64,000 bases of DNA from Bog-473 sp963745175 (GTDB lineage Bacteria; Actinomycetota; Acidimicrobiia; Acidimicrobiales; RAAP-2): NCBI GenBank assembly GCA_963745175.1, contig CAVUWK010000001.1, positions 331,197-395,196 of the forward strand, given 5' to 3'. Of the stretch, positions 1-9,693 are shown piece by piece; the stretch's first letter is position 1; each line of letters opens with the position of its first letter. Under the pieces are notes generated by a model. It was given only the letters and a program-made list of their open reading frames with translations, was not told the DNA's origin and did no database searches. The position numbers and the translations under genes are program-made.

Positions 1-1014
1 CGCCAGGAGTTGTCGTACGGACGCCGGGCCGCCCGGGCCATCGCCGCCAAGGACCCGGCGGTGGCCGTGCTCAGCAACGTGCCGCTCCTGGCGCACTCCG
101 TGCTGGCCCGCCGCCTGGCCCGGCGGGGCGTGCCCATGGTGTTCTGGCACCAGGACATCTATTCCGAAGCCATCGGCGCAGCGGCGCGGCGCCGCCTGCC
201 CCTGCTGGGCCGGCTGGTCGCCAGGGTGGCCGACCACCTCGAGCGCACGATCGCACGCCGGAGCGCCGCGGTCGTCGCCATCTCGCCCATCTTCCTCGAG
301 CGGTTGTCCGTCTGGGGCGTGGCCCACAAGTCGACCGTGGTCCCCAACTGGGCGCCCATCGACGAGCTCCCGGTGTGCGCTGCGGACAACGACTGGAGCG
401 AGCGCATGGGACTGCGGGGCCACCCGGTGGTGCTGTACTCGGGCACGTTGGGGCTCAAGCACGACCCGAGCATCCTGGCGCTGATCGCGGACCGGCTCCG
501 GGTGTCGCACCCCGAGGCCCGGGTGGTCGTGGTCTCCGAGGGCAAGGGCCGCGACTGGCTCCAGGACTGGAAGCGCGACCGGTCGGCCGACAACCTGATC
601 CTCCTCGACTTCCAGCCCTACCCCGACCTGCCGGCGGTGCTGGCCAGTGCCGACGTCCTCGTCGCCGTCCTCGAACCCGACGCCTCGCGGTTCTCCGTGC
701 CGTCGAAGGTCCTGACGTATCTGTGCTCCAGCCGGGCCATCGTCGGGGTCCTCCCCCCGGACAACTCGGTGGCCGAGATCCTCGTCTCGCACGGCGCCGG
801 CTTGGTCGTCCGTCGTGACGACGTCGCCGACGAGGTGGCAGGCCTCCTCAATCAGGAGGAGGCCTGCCGGGCCATGGGCCGGGCCGGGCGACGGTACGCC
901 GAGGAGGCCTTCAGCCCCGAGGCGGCGGCCGACCGCTTCCTCGAGGTCTTCGGGGACCTGGTCGGTCCGTGGCCGGACGTCCGGCCGGCGGTGGCTGGGA
1001 GGGGGGCGAGCTGA
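1..1014 (+). CDS. Glycosyltransferase family 4 (GT-B), 5' end outside window
   Basis: The frame is open from base 1, so the N-terminus lies outside the window; about 337 residues are visible. The C-terminal GT-B half is clear: VVLYSGTLGLKHD starts the donor-binding domain, then ADVLVAVLEPDASRFSVPSK, with the Ser-Lys before the helix that normally binds the nucleotide-sugar phosphate. The N-terminal half contains VFWHQDIYSEA and PNWAP, as in WbuB-like enzymes. Likely role: transfer of a sugar during cell-surface polysaccharide synthesis in the cytoplasm. The sugar-nucleotide epimerase that follows 95 bp downstream on the same strand fits this. The specific sugar cannot be told. Confidence 0.85.
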   Translation, partial: RQELSYGRRAARAIAAKDPAVAVLSNVPLLAHSVLARRLARRGVPMVFWHQDIYSEAIGAAARRRLPLLGRLVARVADHLERTIARRSAAVVAISPIFLERLSVWGVAHKSTVVPNWAPIDELPVCAADNDWSERMGLRGHPVVLYSGTLGLKHDPSILALIADRLRVSHPEARVVVVSEGKGRDWLQDWKRDRSADNLILLDFQPYPDLPAVLASADVLVAVLEPDASRFSVPSKVLTYLCSSRAIVGVLPPDNSVAEILVSHGAGLVVRRDDVADEVAGLLNQEEACRAMGRAGRRYAEEAFSPEAAADRFLEVFGDLVGPWPDVRPAVAGRGAS

Positions 1015-1108
1015 TCGACGTCCCGACGACAAGGTTGCCCTGTCCCGGCCGTTCTCCCATCACGTCGGGCATCCATCCATCTTCGAGGTCCCAGGGAGGG
1101 CAATTCCG

Positions 1109-2096
1109 ATGACGAGCGTGTTGGTGACGGGAGCCGGTGGCTTCATCGGTGGACACCTGGTGGCCCGTCTCCGGGAGCAGGGCGTGGAGAACATCCGCGG
1201 CGTGGACCGGGTGCCCCTCGGTGAGTGGCACCAGCGCTTCGACGACGTCGACAGCCGCTGCGCCGACCTCCAGGACATGGCGGCGTGCCTCAGTGCGAGC
1301 GAGGGCATCGACGTCGTCTACAACCTCGCCGCCGACATGGGCGGCATGGGCTTCATCGAGAACAACAAGGCGCTGTGCATGCTGTCGGTGCTGATCTCGA
1401 CGCACATGCTCGAGGCCGCCCGCCGGGCCGGCGTGCAACGGTTCTTCTACTCGTCGTCGGCCTGTGTCTATGCGGCCGGCAAGCAGGAGTCACCCGAGGT
1501 CGAGCCGCTGCGCGAGGCCGACGCCTACCCGGCCATGCCCGAGGACGGTTACGGATGGGAGAAGCTGTTCAGCGAGCGCATGGCGCGCCACTACTACGAG
1601 GACTTCGGCCTCGAGACCCGCGTGGCCCGCTACCACAACGTGTTCGGACCCCGAGGGCACGTACGACGGTGGCCGGGAGAAGGCCCCGGCCGCGATCTGC
1701 CGCAAGGTGGCGGCCGCCGTCCTCAGCGGCTCCGAAGCGATCGAGATCTGGGGCGACGGCAGGCAGACGCGCAGCTTCACCTACATCGACGACTGCGTGG
1801 AAGGCACGCTCCGGCTGACGGCGAGCGACGTCCGGGAGCCCCTCAACATCGGGTCCGAGCAGTTGGTGACCATCAACGAGCTCGTCGACATCGTCGAGGG
1901 CATCGCCGGCGTCACGCTCAAGCGGAACTACAACCTCTCCGCTCCGCAGGGTGTGCGGGGCCGCAACAGCGACAACACGCTCGTCGCGGAGCGCCTCGGC
2001 TGGGCCCCGTCCATCAGTCTCGAGGACGGGCTGCAGAACACCTACAAGTGGGTCTTCGACCAGATGAGCGAGGACGCCACACCGATCACCCGCTGA
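1109..2096 (+). pseudogene. GDP-mannose 3,5-epimerase-like NAD-dependent epimerase, one frameshift
   Basis: An extended SDR-type sugar epimerase. The NAD-binding motif GAGGFIGGH lies at the N-terminus, followed by YNLAADMGGMGFIENN, the catalytic region YGWEKLFSE (YxxxK), and GTYDGGREKAPAAICRK, which is characteristic of GDP-mannose 3,5-epimerase. The reading frame shifts by one base at the CCCC run near 1648-1651: the frame before gives ...HNVFGP and the next frame resumes with EGTYDGG. Removing one C restores a full-length protein of about 328 residues, so this may be a sequencing error. The start at 1109 is supported by CAGGGAGGG at 1092-1100. It probably acts with the preceding glycosyltransferase in surface glycan synthesis. 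Confidence 0.8.
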
Positions 2097-2177
2097 CCGG
2101 CGGGCTGACGGCAAATCGCATCCACCCTGTCGACTTCCGGTGGCACTCCGGGCCGGACATCTCTCCACGGAGGAGTG

Positions 2178-3218
2178 CTATCGCTCCTTGATCGCCTCGA
2201 GGAACCTGCCGCGGTCAGCGGCGAGTGTGTCTCGAGCACGACGGGCCTGGTAGCGGGGATTCCGGGCTTCCAGCGAGTGCTCACAGCGCGCCGTGTAGGC
2301 CAGCGTGTACAGCGCTGAACCCATCGCCGCGGTACGCCATTGCCGACTTCGAAACCCGCCTGCCACCGTGACGTAGGCGTCGAGGTAGGCGCTGATCTCG
2401 AGTGAGTCCGGCGCTGGCGGGTCGTCCCTCTCACCAGTGGAGCGCCAGGTGGCCGCCGCGATGCCCACTCCTCTGCTCTCACGAAACGCTCCCAGGCTGT
2501 CCCAGTCATAGCTGGCTACGAGGCGATGATCGACGAGACGGATGTTGCGGGCGGACCAGTCACCGTGGAGCATCTGGGGGGGAGTGCTGTCTCGGTCCTG
2601 GGCGACGAGAGCAGCTGTCGCCAGCTCATCGATCCACGCTGCCTTCCGGGCATCCAGGGTGAAATCGAAGAGCGGGTTGTGGGGGATCGGGTAGAGCGAG
2701 CCGCTCGGTCGGTCCATGGCGTGCTTGCCGATCCACGTCCGGGCGTCTTCGTCGCGAAGTATCGAGACCGCTTCTGCCAAGCTCTCCGCCGAGACCGACA
2801 TCTCGTGCATGTCCAAGATCCGCATGCCGGGGCCGGGGAGCAAGCGGTCGATGCTCGCTGCCACGCCCTCGAAATGCAAGGGTGCAACTTCGGGAACCGG
2901 GCAGGCGAATCCGGCGGCTGCGAGCCGTTGCTGGGCAGAAGAGACGGCGCGAAGCAGATCGAGGCGCCACCGCCGCTGGTAGGCCTTGATGACGACCTGC
3001 CGCCCATCGGTTAACTCCACTCCCGCGACAGAGCCCGCCGACGCGACGAAGAACAGGGCCTGCCTTACTGGGGACCGCAGCGATGTGACGCACACCCGCT
3101 CGTACCAGTTCGCCACCTCCTTGGCGTCGGTGAGGCCAAAGATCTCGTCCTGGGTCGAGGAGCCACCCCAGCGTCGACGATGCGCATCAATGAGGTCCAC
3201 GATCCTCGGGACCGCCAC
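2178..3218 (-). CDS. APH-family phosphotransferase
   Basis: Aminoglycoside-phosphotransferase/choline-kinase fold protein of about 346 residues. The catalytic loop is LHGDWSARNIRL (HxDxxxxN) and the metal-binding motif is SYDWDSLG. The open frame extends upstream to 3566, but that part has no protein-like composition. I choose the GTG at 3218, just before AVPRIVDLIDAH, although no strong ribosome site precedes it. Substrate unknown: the family covers antibiotics, sugars and small metabolites, so resistance should not be assumed. It stands alone, convergent with the epimerase. Confidence 0.75.
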   Translation of the reverse strand: MAVPRIVDLIDAHRRRWGGSSTQDEIFGLTDAKEVANWYERVCVTSLRSPVRQALFFVASAGSVAGVELTDGRQVVIKAYQRRWRLDLLRAVSSAQQRLAAAGFACPVPEVAPLHFEGVAASIDRLLPGPGMRILDMHEMSVSAESLAEAVSILRDEDARTWIGKHAMDRPSGSLYPIPHNPLFDFTLDARKAAWIDELATAALVAQDRDSTPPQMLHGDWSARNIRLVDHRLVASYDWDSLGAFRESRGVGIAAATWRSTGERDDPPAPDSLEISAYLDAYVTVAGGFRSRQWRTAAMGSALYTLAYTARCEHSLEARNPRYQARRARDTLAADRGRFLEAIKER

Positions 3219-3611
3219 GAGAGAAACGTTAGGAGATTTCACGGACTCCGGCTGAGGTGCCGAGCACCTGGCATCGGGTCCGTTCGTCGATGTTGAGACC
3301 CCCGGCGTTGCCCGCTGAGACCTGAAATGGGGCCTTGGGCCTATAGCGAGCTCGATGACCCCAGGTTGAGAATTGGGATTCCTATTGGGGCGATCGGGGC
3401 GCGTGCTGTGTGCCCAACCAGGTTTCAAAGACCGATCGCTTTGCGTTGTCGAGGGGCGGCAAGGAATGCGGAATGAACGGCTCGGACTGCTGGCACTGTC
3501 CGTCGCAGCTTCCTTTGCTTCTGTCACCGTTGAGATCGGCGCACAGAGCGCCGGCGAGGCGGCCACAAATCCATCGGCCAGATCCCTCGACGTGGTTGGT
3601 GGCCCGTGACG
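3219..3611. other. Intergenic stretch without a recognisable gene
   Basis: The leftward frame runs through part of this stretch as an upstream extension of the phosphotransferase, but its composition is not protein-like. I see no conserved repeat core or strong hairpin here. It lies upstream of the phosphotransferase and downstream of the CocE/NonD hydrolase. Confidence 0.5.
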
Positions 3612-5222
3612 TCAGCCCGAGAAGTGCGGGAGCGTCACCCAGGACGGTCGGCCGGGCTCGTGGTACACGGCCTGTTCGGCGGCACGCAGGGTCGTGGCCG
3701 TGGCCGGCGGCTCTCCGGTGCCGAGATTGCGGGCGTAGACAGGGTGAGCGCCACTGGAGACCTGGATCCGCAGACGGTGACCGATGGCGAAGGTATGACC
3801 GACGGGCCACAGTGCCACGGCCGCCGTGAATGTCCCGTCCGGGTTCCGGCGGATGGACGCCGGGTCGAAGCGCTGCAGTCCGTCGCACACGTTGAGGGAC
3901 TGGCCGTCGGGTGACACGTCGCAGACTCGGACGAAGAAGTCCGTGTGGTCCAGGCTCGAGCCCACGTGCAGCTTCGCCTCCACCGGACCGAGGAGCTCGA
4001 GAGGCTCGACCAGCTCGTCGGAGGTGTAGACGAGGACGTCAGGGCGGGCCTCCAGAGGCCGGTTGTCCACGGTGCCCCCGGTAAGCATGCCGATGCCGCC
4101 TCTCGACGGCGTCGGGTCGGCGGGGTCGTAGCGATAGTGGTCGGGCTCAGACGATGCCTCCGGTGGCATGGGCGCGAGACGGCCCCCGGGATGGAGATAC
4201 CAGCGGGTCGGCTCTGCAGGAGGGGGCCAGTCCGGCAGGTCGCGCCAGTGTCCGCCTTCGCCCTGCACATGGACCTTTACCGGGGTGGGGCCGAGCAGTT
4301 TCTCCCGCCCGAGCAACCAGGTGTCGAACCAGTCGAGCGGGGCGTCGGTCATGCCGCCCTCCCCGCCTCCGCCCAGGTGTCCGCCGGCGCCGATGCGCAG
4401 ATGCACGGGAGCGGGCGCGGCGCGCAGGACGGCGTAGTCCTCCACCACGCCGGGCAGCGGGTAATCGTGCCAGCCGTCGACGAGCAGGGTCGGCACGGTC
4501 CATTCCGCCAGGAGGGGCCGGAAGTTCACCGGACCCCAAAAGGCATCCCCGGCACCGCCATGTGCGAGCTGGTCCCGGTAGAGCTGCAGGTCGACACCCG
4601 TGAGCCGGTGGATCACCTCACCGAGAGGGAGGTGGTCGAAGCCCGCCTTCAGCTCGGCCATGCGCCGCTCGATGCCCTCGGGGGAGATGTCGGTGGTGGG
4701 GACGCCGTTGGCCTGCTTGTTGAACTGAGTGGCGCCTGCGTCCCACGGGATGATCACCTCGAGAGCCAGCGAACCTCCCGGGTACCACGAGTAGGCGCGG
4801 ACCGAGGTCGACAGGGCAACGGCCATGGCCTTGAGGTGCGGCGGCTTGGTGGAGGCCAGCGCCCACTGGGTGAAGCCCATGTAGCTTGCGCCGAACGTGC
4901 CCATGCTGCCGTTGAACCATGGCTGGGAGGCGATCCAATCCGCCGTGTCCCGCCCATCCCCCGCTTCGGCGAAGTAGCTGTGCGTGCCACCCGACCCGTC
5001 CGTACCCCGGCACGCCTGCAGAACGTACCGGTAGCCGCGGGCGGCGAACTCCGGGCCCATGGCCGAGGCGAAGTTGGCCCTCCCGTACGGTGTGCGCTCC
5101 AAGATGGTCGGCACGTCGTGGATCCCTACGGGGTGGTAGACGTCGGTCAGCAGCACCGTCCCATCGGACACCGTGACCTTGACGTCCCGCTCGACCTCGA
5201 CTTCGTTGGTGCGCTCCCGCAT
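3612..5222 (-). CDS. CocE/NonD family alpha/beta hydrolase (peptidase S15 type)
   Basis: 536 residues, full length for the family. The N-terminus has DGTVLLTDVYHP and ERTPYGR, the nucleophile elbow is GTFGASYMGFTQW (Ser), the acid is in VDGWHDYPLPG, and the histidine is in GAGGHLGGGG. The C-terminal jelly-roll domain holds SSLDHTDFFVRVCDVSPDG and GHRLRIQVSSGAHPVYARN. Proteins of this type hydrolyse acyl esters or amides (cocaine esterase, glutaryl-7-ACA acylase, X-Pro peptidases); the substrate here is unknown. No signal peptide is visible, so it is probably cytoplasmic. Monocistronic. Confidence 0.9.
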   Translation of the reverse strand: MRERTNEVEVERDVKVTVSDGTVLLTDVYHPVGIHDVPTILERTPYGRANFASAMGPEFAARGYRYVLQACRGTDGSGGTHSYFAEAGDGRDTADWIASQPWFNGSMGTFGASYMGFTQWALASTKPPHLKAMAVALSTSVRAYSWYPGGSLALEVIIPWDAGATQFNKQANGVPTTDISPEGIERRMAELKAGFDHLPLGEVIHRLTGVDLQLYRDQLAHGGAGDAFWGPVNFRPLLAEWTVPTLLVDGWHDYPLPGVVEDYAVLRAAPAPVHLRIGAGGHLGGGGEGGMTDAPLDWFDTWLLGREKLLGPTPVKVHVQGEGGHWRDLPDWPPPAEPTRWYLHPGGRLAPMPPEASSEPDHYRYDPADPTPSRGGIGMLTGGTVDNRPLEARPDVLVYTSDELVEPLELLGPVEAKLHVGSSLDHTDFFVRVCDVSPDGQSLNVCDGLQRFDPASIRRNPDGTFTAAVALWPVGHTFAIGHRLRIQVSSGAHPVYARNLGTGEPPATATTLRAAEQAVYHEPGRPSWVTLPHFSG

Positions 5223-5391
5223 GCCGACCCCTTCCTGACCGAGCCTCCGGCAGCCAGCGACGTTCAGACCCTATGTCAAGTCTGGTTGGCCGGGAACCCT
5301 CCCACGTCTATCAACCGGGCCTGAGTCCGCAGCTCACTCTGAGGGATACGAATCAGTTCCCTCACCCTCCGGGACCGCACCGAGCCCTTTC

Positions 5392-5703
5392 TCAGACTTC
5401 GTTGCCCTTGTCTTCGAGGTCCGCGGCGATGGTGTCGTAGCCGGCACTCGTCAATATTCGGCGCAAGTCGACGAGTTGTTGTCCGTCAATATCCTTGTCA
5501 CTCGGACGCCGGAGAACCTCGGTCTCTTCGCCGATGCGGAACAGAAACATGTCGTCGTGCCGTTGCTCGATCGACCCGACCGCCTCGAGCAGGGATACGA
5601 CATCATGCCATTCGACGTTGTGGTTGGTCTCTGGCTGAAAGATCTGTAGCAGGGTGTCTCGATGATGGCCGCTGAGATGCTCGGGCCCTGAGGTTGACGA
5701 CAT
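5392..5703 (-). CDS. Conserved small protein of unknown function (HicA-like spacing)
   Basis: 103 residues. EWHDVVSLLEAVGSIEQRHDD followed by a short strand (MFLFRIGEETEVLRRP) is reminiscent of small HicA-like or double-stranded RNA-binding folds, but the glycine and histidine of HicA are not clear, so I do not call a toxin. The C-terminus has DLRRILTSAGY. GAGAGGA six bases upstream supports the ATG at 5703. No partner antitoxin is adjacent. Confidence 0.6.
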   Translation of the reverse strand: MSSTSGPEHLSGHHRDTLLQIFQPETNHNVEWHDVVSLLEAVGSIEQRHDDMFLFRIGEETEVLRRPSDKDIDGQQLVDLRRILTSAGYDTIAADLEDKGNEV

Positions 5704-5893
5704 CGGGATCCTCTCGTCTTGGTGAAGACCTCAATGTAGCGAGAGTTCCCGATTGGCACGACCCCGAGACCCGAGTGGCTGAGGTCCAACCCCCAGCGTC
5801 AACCCGACATCCCGGAGGCGGCGAGAAAGTACAACTGTCGCTCACCTCTTTGCGTGTGCCAACCGCCCGTCTCGTAGCGACCGGCGGCACCGA

Positions 5894-6142
5894 TCAGGGA
5901 GCGTGCTCGCTATTCGGCATGCCCGTACCGCCATCACCTTGGCGGTCAGCCTCCACTTCCTTGTCGAGATGGCGAAGCTGGCCCGAACTCCCGCTCTTCA
6001 CCAGTTGATGCAGTACTTGTGCTCGATCCGATTCCGGCAGTGCCTCGATGGCCTCGAGCACCTTCTCGCTGATCTCCTCATCCGAGGCGTGGGGCCCTAG
6101 CTCCTGACTTACCCTTGCGATCAGCTGCGTCACGTCTTCCAT
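5894..6142 (-). CDS. Small helical protein of unknown function
   Basis: 82 residues starting MEDVTQLIARVSQELG. The start at 6142 is fixed by GGGAGG seven bases upstream; the longer open frame to 6202 lacks a ribosome site. It is predicted mostly helical and charged (DEEISEKVLEAIEALPESDR), with no membrane segment or known motif. The C-terminal tail is low-complexity. Function unknown. Confidence 0.55.
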   Translation of the reverse strand: MEDVTQLIARVSQELGPHASDEEISEKVLEAIEALPESDRAQVLHQLVKSGSSGQLRHLDKEVEADRQGDGGTGMPNSEHAP

Positions 6143-6164
6143 GGATCGCCTCCCTGATGAAAGG

Positions 6165-6605
6165 TTACGGGCGGACGATACGACTCGACCACCCGATTCC
6201 AACCGCGCTCAGGCTACGGTCGAGCACCGTAGACCTGTCGCCTCGTCGTCCAGGTCGCTCAAGGCCGGGGACGCTTCCTGGCTCGATGAAGTCCGAGGAG
6301 CACGAGACGGTCTCGCGCATGTCGGCTGTGTCGTGGGTCGGTGGCCCGGCTATCCAAGCATCACCGGGAACGTCGGCACCTTCCGGTGGATTGATCCCCA
6401 TCCGGGTCGCTGACACAAAGCCGAGGCGCGGGTAGTAACCCGCGTGCCCGAGGACGACCACCACAGCTTCGCCTAGGTCGTCGGCATGTCCGAGCGCGTC
6501 TCTTGGGTGAGGCGCGAACCGACACCGGTTCCTTGGCGGGACTCCAAGACGACGAGTGGCGCCAAGGAGAGTGCGCTCCAAGGCCTCTCACCGAGAACCA
6601 TCCCT
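6165..6605 (-). pseudogene. GNAT acetyltransferase (YhbS-like) fragment, truncated and frameshifted
   Basis: Two frames encode parts of one YhbS-like N-acetyltransferase. One gives LSLAPLVVLESRQGTGVGSR, which contains the acetyl-CoA loop RQGTGVGS; the next gives ALGHADDLGEAVVVVLGHAGYYPRLGF, the family's C-terminal strand. They join with a one-base shift near 6490-6500. Nothing upstream of the acetyl-CoA motif remains, because a stop sits just before it and the NUDIX gene ends at 6611. The gene therefore lost its N-terminal half at that junction and is not functional. Confidence 0.7.
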
Positions 6606-6610
6606 GAGAC

Positions 6611-7084
6611 TCAGACCTGACGAGCTTCTGAGATTCCAACGTCCCTGAGGAGTGCCCGGGTCAAGGTGCCGATTTGGTTTTGAGCCAGGCTGCCGGGGTC
6701 CCACCACGCAACGGCCGACGTTTCATCGCCATCCGCAGTCGGCGTCCCGCTGACAATGGTTGCATCGAAGACAGTGACGACGTACGACGTCTGATCCCCA
6801 TTCGAATAGGTCACGCGATATTCCGGGCCGCCCAATACCGCGAGCATCTTTCCGAGCGAGAGTCTGACCCCCGCCTCCTCTTCGGCTTCACGAAGAGCGG
6901 CTTCCTGCGGCGACTCATCGGGTTCAATCGCTCCACCGATGGTTGCCCAAAGTCCAGAATCGATGAGTCGGACCAGGAGCACTCTGCCGCGGTCATCCCT
7001 CGGAAGTACGGCGACCGACGGGAGTACGAGAAGTTCGTTGCCAATGAGGTCTCGGAGCCTTCGTATGAAGGGAGACATCGCCAC
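6611..7084 (-). CDS. NUDIX hydrolase
   Basis: 157 residues with a complete NUDIX box: GGAIEPDESPQEAALREAEE then EAGV (GX5EX7REUXEEXGU). It hydrolyses a nucleoside diphosphate linked to another group; the substrate cannot be inferred. ATG 7084 and ATG 7078 (MSPFIRRLRD) are both possible starts. Its 3' end abuts a broken GNAT gene, so the right side of that remnant is a rearrangement junction. Confidence 0.85.
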   Translation of the reverse strand: MAMSPFIRRLRDLIGNELLVLPSVAVLPRDDRGRVLLVRLIDSGLWATIGGAIEPDESPQEAALREAEEEAGVRLSLGKMLAVLGGPEYRVTYSNGDQTSYVVTVFDATIVSGTPTADGDETSAVAWWDPGSLAQNQIGTLTRALLRDVGISEARQV

Positions 7085-7407
7085 TGAACCAAGTTAGTTG
7101 GGTGAGGCCTTCGGTCGCGGCGGAGCCGAGTGGACGCCAGGGTCAGCGGAAGCATCTTTGGACCTAGTCCAGAGGCGTCCGGGTGGGGGTTCGGCACCAC
7201 GCGACTGATCAGGCAGAAATGATCTCGGCGTGAGCAAGCGAGTCTGGCCTCAGGAGAACCCTCGGCACCAGATCCTCAATTCCGAGCAGTCTCACCTACA
7301 GGGAACAAATGGGTACTCCGCCGAGCCAATGAGAGGCACCATGCGCTCGTCCACGGGCCAGTGAAACGGGATATTTCGAGAAGAAGTTGGCGCGACGCCG
7401 GGCTGCG
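7085..7407. other. Intergenic stretch without a recognisable gene
   Basis: Between the NUDIX start and the end of the PAP2 gene. The short leftward frame 7292..7660 is a shadow of PAP2. No repeat core or strong hairpin was seen; it presumably contains the NUDIX promoter. Confidence 0.5.
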
Positions 7408-8055
7408 CTATCGACCTCCGCGGTCCCCAATCACTGCGCTCTGGGCACCCATGAAGGGTGGTCGAGTCCCAGCCGGCTCGAAGACAGCGGCGCCGGCAGT
7501 GACGATGCCGACAGAGAGCAAAATGGAGCCGACGGCATCCAGCGGCGTGTGCCAGCGCGCGCCGACCACGGCGAGTGACATCAACAGGGTCCAAGCGACG
7601 CCGAGCACAAGCGTGATGTTGCGCCCCCGCTTCCCGAGCAGCGGGTAGAGCGCCAGCCACATCGCCAGCGCTGTCGCGCTGACCGCGGTGACGTGCCCGG
7701 AAGGGAACGTGAGCTCGGTATCAAGGGTCCGCTGGACCAGCGGCTTGGCAACCTGCTCACTGATGATCAGCGCCGCGGCGCTCAGCGCGGCGTAGACGGC
7801 GACACGAAGAAATGCTCGTCTGACAAAGCCGAAGACGAAAGAGACGGCGAGGGCAGCGCCGACAGCCGGGGCGGCGAGGAGGTCGGCGAGTTCCGCCCAG
7901 GTGCCCCTGGCGGAAGCAGGTCCCAACCACCTGAAAGCGGGTTCCTCGAACCCCAACGGGGCGCGGCTGTGTGCCAAGGCCAAGGCCAGAAGCGCGGTTG
8001 TGAGGAGGCACAGAAGCCCGGTGACCTTGAGCTTGGCGCGCGGCACGGAGAGCAA
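7408..8055 (-). CDS. PAP2-family membrane phosphatase
   Basis: 215 residues with several transmembrane segments, beginning VTGLLCLLTTALLALALA. Phosphatase motifs are KPLVQRTLDTELTFPSGHVT (K-x6-R variant and PSGH) and VGARWHTPLDAVGS (R-x-x-H-x-x-x-D variant). This family dephosphorylates phosphatidic acid or undecaprenyl pyrophosphate at the membrane. The first motif is slightly atypical, lacking the RP pair after the lysine. A second, unrelated PAP2 gene lies at 31433..32137. Confidence 0.8.
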   Translation of the reverse strand: MLSVPRAKLKVTGLLCLLTTALLALALAHSRAPLGFEEPAFRWLGPASARGTWAELADLLAAPAVGAALAVSFVFGFVRRAFLRVAVYAALSAAALIISEQVAKPLVQRTLDTELTFPSGHVTAVSATALAMWLALYPLLGKRGRNITLVLGVAWTLLMSLAVVGARWHTPLDAVGSILLSVGIVTAGAAVFEPAGTRPPFMGAQSAVIGDRGGR

Positions 8056-8121
8056 GCTATCCCGCCCACGAGATGTCGTATTGCCGTCTTTGCGCCGTGG
8101 ACGAGATTGTGGAGCCCTTCG

Positions 8122-8676
8122 TCAGGACCGCACAATCGGAATTGATGACTGGCGCATTTCAATCATTGGTTGGGCGTCCATGGATGGCTCAGCCAGCGGT
8201 TCGTAACTTGCTGGTCGCCACTCGTAGGTGACGACAGTCCCGAAGGCGACGTCTTCGAGACCTCGATTTCGACGGCTCACCAAGGCCAGGAGAAGCACCG
8301 GGAAGAACGAAGCGCAGAGGAGCGCTCGAAAAAGCGCACGCCAGAACCGAAGAGGACTCCCATCCGAACGGACGACTCGTAGGCCCAACATCTGCTTCCC
8401 CAGACTGCGTCCGCTGGACCACCATCCGCCAGTCAAGTACACGACGAGAAGGATCCACACCAAAAGTTCATTCAACCAATGCGGGGGAGCCGCAACCGAA
8501 ATCGACGTCGAAAAAAACAGATCCCATGCAATGCTCACCAGGACCACTCCAACGACATAGATGCAGAGAACGAGAACAACATCAGTCCCGCTCGCCACTG
8601 CCCGAGAAATGAAGCCTGCCCGAAGGCCCTGGAGCTGCTGCCCTCGCTCACTGCGGATCTCGCGATGCCCACTCAC
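8122..8676 (-). CDS. RDD-family membrane protein
   Basis: About 184 residues from GTG 8676, which overlaps the stop of the upstream gene (GTGA). RDD signature: GFISRAVASGTDVVLVLC near the start, then a second transmembrane pair (LVWILLVVYLTGGWWSSGRS), GKQMLGLRVVRSDGSPL, and a third segment. RDD proteins are three-helix membrane proteins of uncertain transport function. Translational coupling with the 231-residue upstream protein suggests they form one unit. Confidence 0.8.
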   Translation of the reverse strand: MSGHREIRSERGQQLQGLRAGFISRAVASGTDVVLVLCIYVVGVVLVSIAWDLFFSTSISVAAPPHWLNELLVWILLVVYLTGGWWSSGRSLGKQMLGLRVVRSDGSPLRFWRALFRALLCASFFPVLLLALVSRRNRGLEDVAFGTVVTYEWRPASYEPLAEPSMDAQPMIEMRQSSIPIVRS

Positions 8677-9368
8677 GAGATCACCTCGGGTTTCGCACTC
8701 AACGGTCGAACAACGCCATTCCACTGGACCGTCAAGTTCCGAGGTTCCTTGCGTCGGAGGATCTTGTCGACCAGTCGGGCACTCCACAGATCCATGGCCA
8801 TGAGCCCGGCACGGCTCGCGTCAAGTGTTTCTGCACCCAGTCCGGTCGTGGACTCACGGATGACCCCCGCGAGGTCGATCTCATCGATTACTCCAGGGAG
8901 ATCGACTCTGGCCACAACCTTGTTTATCGGCACATGATCGATCAACTGTTCCATGTCCAGCAGGTCGACAACCCCGACGACGACTCGATTGAGCACGGAC
9001 TCCGCAACTTCGGCCACGTTCTCTCGGTTCTCCTTTTCGCTCTTGCGGGCCTCGTCCTGACGCCGTCCTAGGTGTCGCTCAACTGCGTCAAGAGGGCCTT
9101 CGGCAATCGAAGCGGGTACGACGATTTTGGCGATCCTTACGGATCTGCTCGTGATTTCGCCGGCCACAACGGTCGCCGCGCCGATGCCCACCTTGGCAGT
9201 CCCGGTAATCAGGTCGACGATCCGCGCACCCGCGTTCAACGTAGACCCCTGTCCCTGCGGTCCTGACACGGCTCCCGCCGCCGGCACTCGGGGAACTGTC
9301 GCATCGGGAGCCAGCGCACTTGGTGACTTCGTTGGCTCCGCGGACTCAGGGACGAGGAATTGGTCCAT
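8673..9368 (-). CDS. Conserved actinobacterial protein translationally coupled to RDD protein
   Basis: 231 residues. No enzyme motif. The second half has a repeated pattern VVGVVDLLDMEQLIDHVPIN, VVARVDLPGVIDEIDLAGVI, ending LVDKILRRKEPR. Similar proteins precede RDD genes in mycobacteria, from memory of the family. A central amphipathic/hydrophobic stretch (GTAKVGIGAATVVAGEITSR) may associate with the membrane. Its stop overlaps the RDD start, so it is probably a partner of that protein. Function unknown. Confidence 0.7.
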   Translation of the reverse strand: MDQFLVPESAEPTKSPSALAPDATVPRVPAAGAVSGPQGQGSTLNAGARIVDLITGTAKVGIGAATVVAGEITSRSVRIAKIVVPASIAEGPLDAVERHLGRRQDEARKSEKENRENVAEVAESVLNRVVVGVVDLLDMEQLIDHVPINKVVARVDLPGVIDEIDLAGVIRESTTGLGAETLDASRAGLMAMDLWSARLVDKILRRKEPRNLTVQWNGVVRPLSAKPEVIS

Positions 9369-9693
9369 GCGCAGCTACGTGGCTCTTCGCTCTTCCATGG
9401 TTCCACCCCATTCGAATCCGCGCCCCTAGGGGGTCGGCAACTCCAATCCAGAGTGCCACTGATGCATGAAGACCTCATCACCCGACAGGGATGATTTCTG
9501 TCCCACTGGGTGTGGAGGGGGTGCCTCCAAGGTGCGATGTGCCCTGCCCAGCGGCATGAGGAGACACCCGAACCTGGTCTCACCGCGCACGACGGAGTAC
9601 CCCGAGCAATGGGGACCTTCGGCCCCCTAGGCCCCAAAGGCGACTTGGCGTAAGACCGAGGGGGTAGAGCGATTGGAGGCAAGGACAACGAGG
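9369..9693. other. Divergent intergenic region
   Basis: Lies between the leftward RDD unit and the rightward secreted protein, so it should hold both promoters. It contains short GC-rich inverted segments (for example around 9620-9645) but nothing that I can call a defined operator or terminator. Confidence 0.45.

Noticed and set aside
3945..5324. 459-codon rightward frame opposite the CocE/NonD hydrolase
   Set aside because: Antisense shadow of a well supported hydrolase with all catalytic motifs; common in high-GC DNA.
5392..5703. HicA-type toxin
   Set aside because: The conserved Gly and catalytic His of HicA are not evident and there is no adjacent antitoxin gene.
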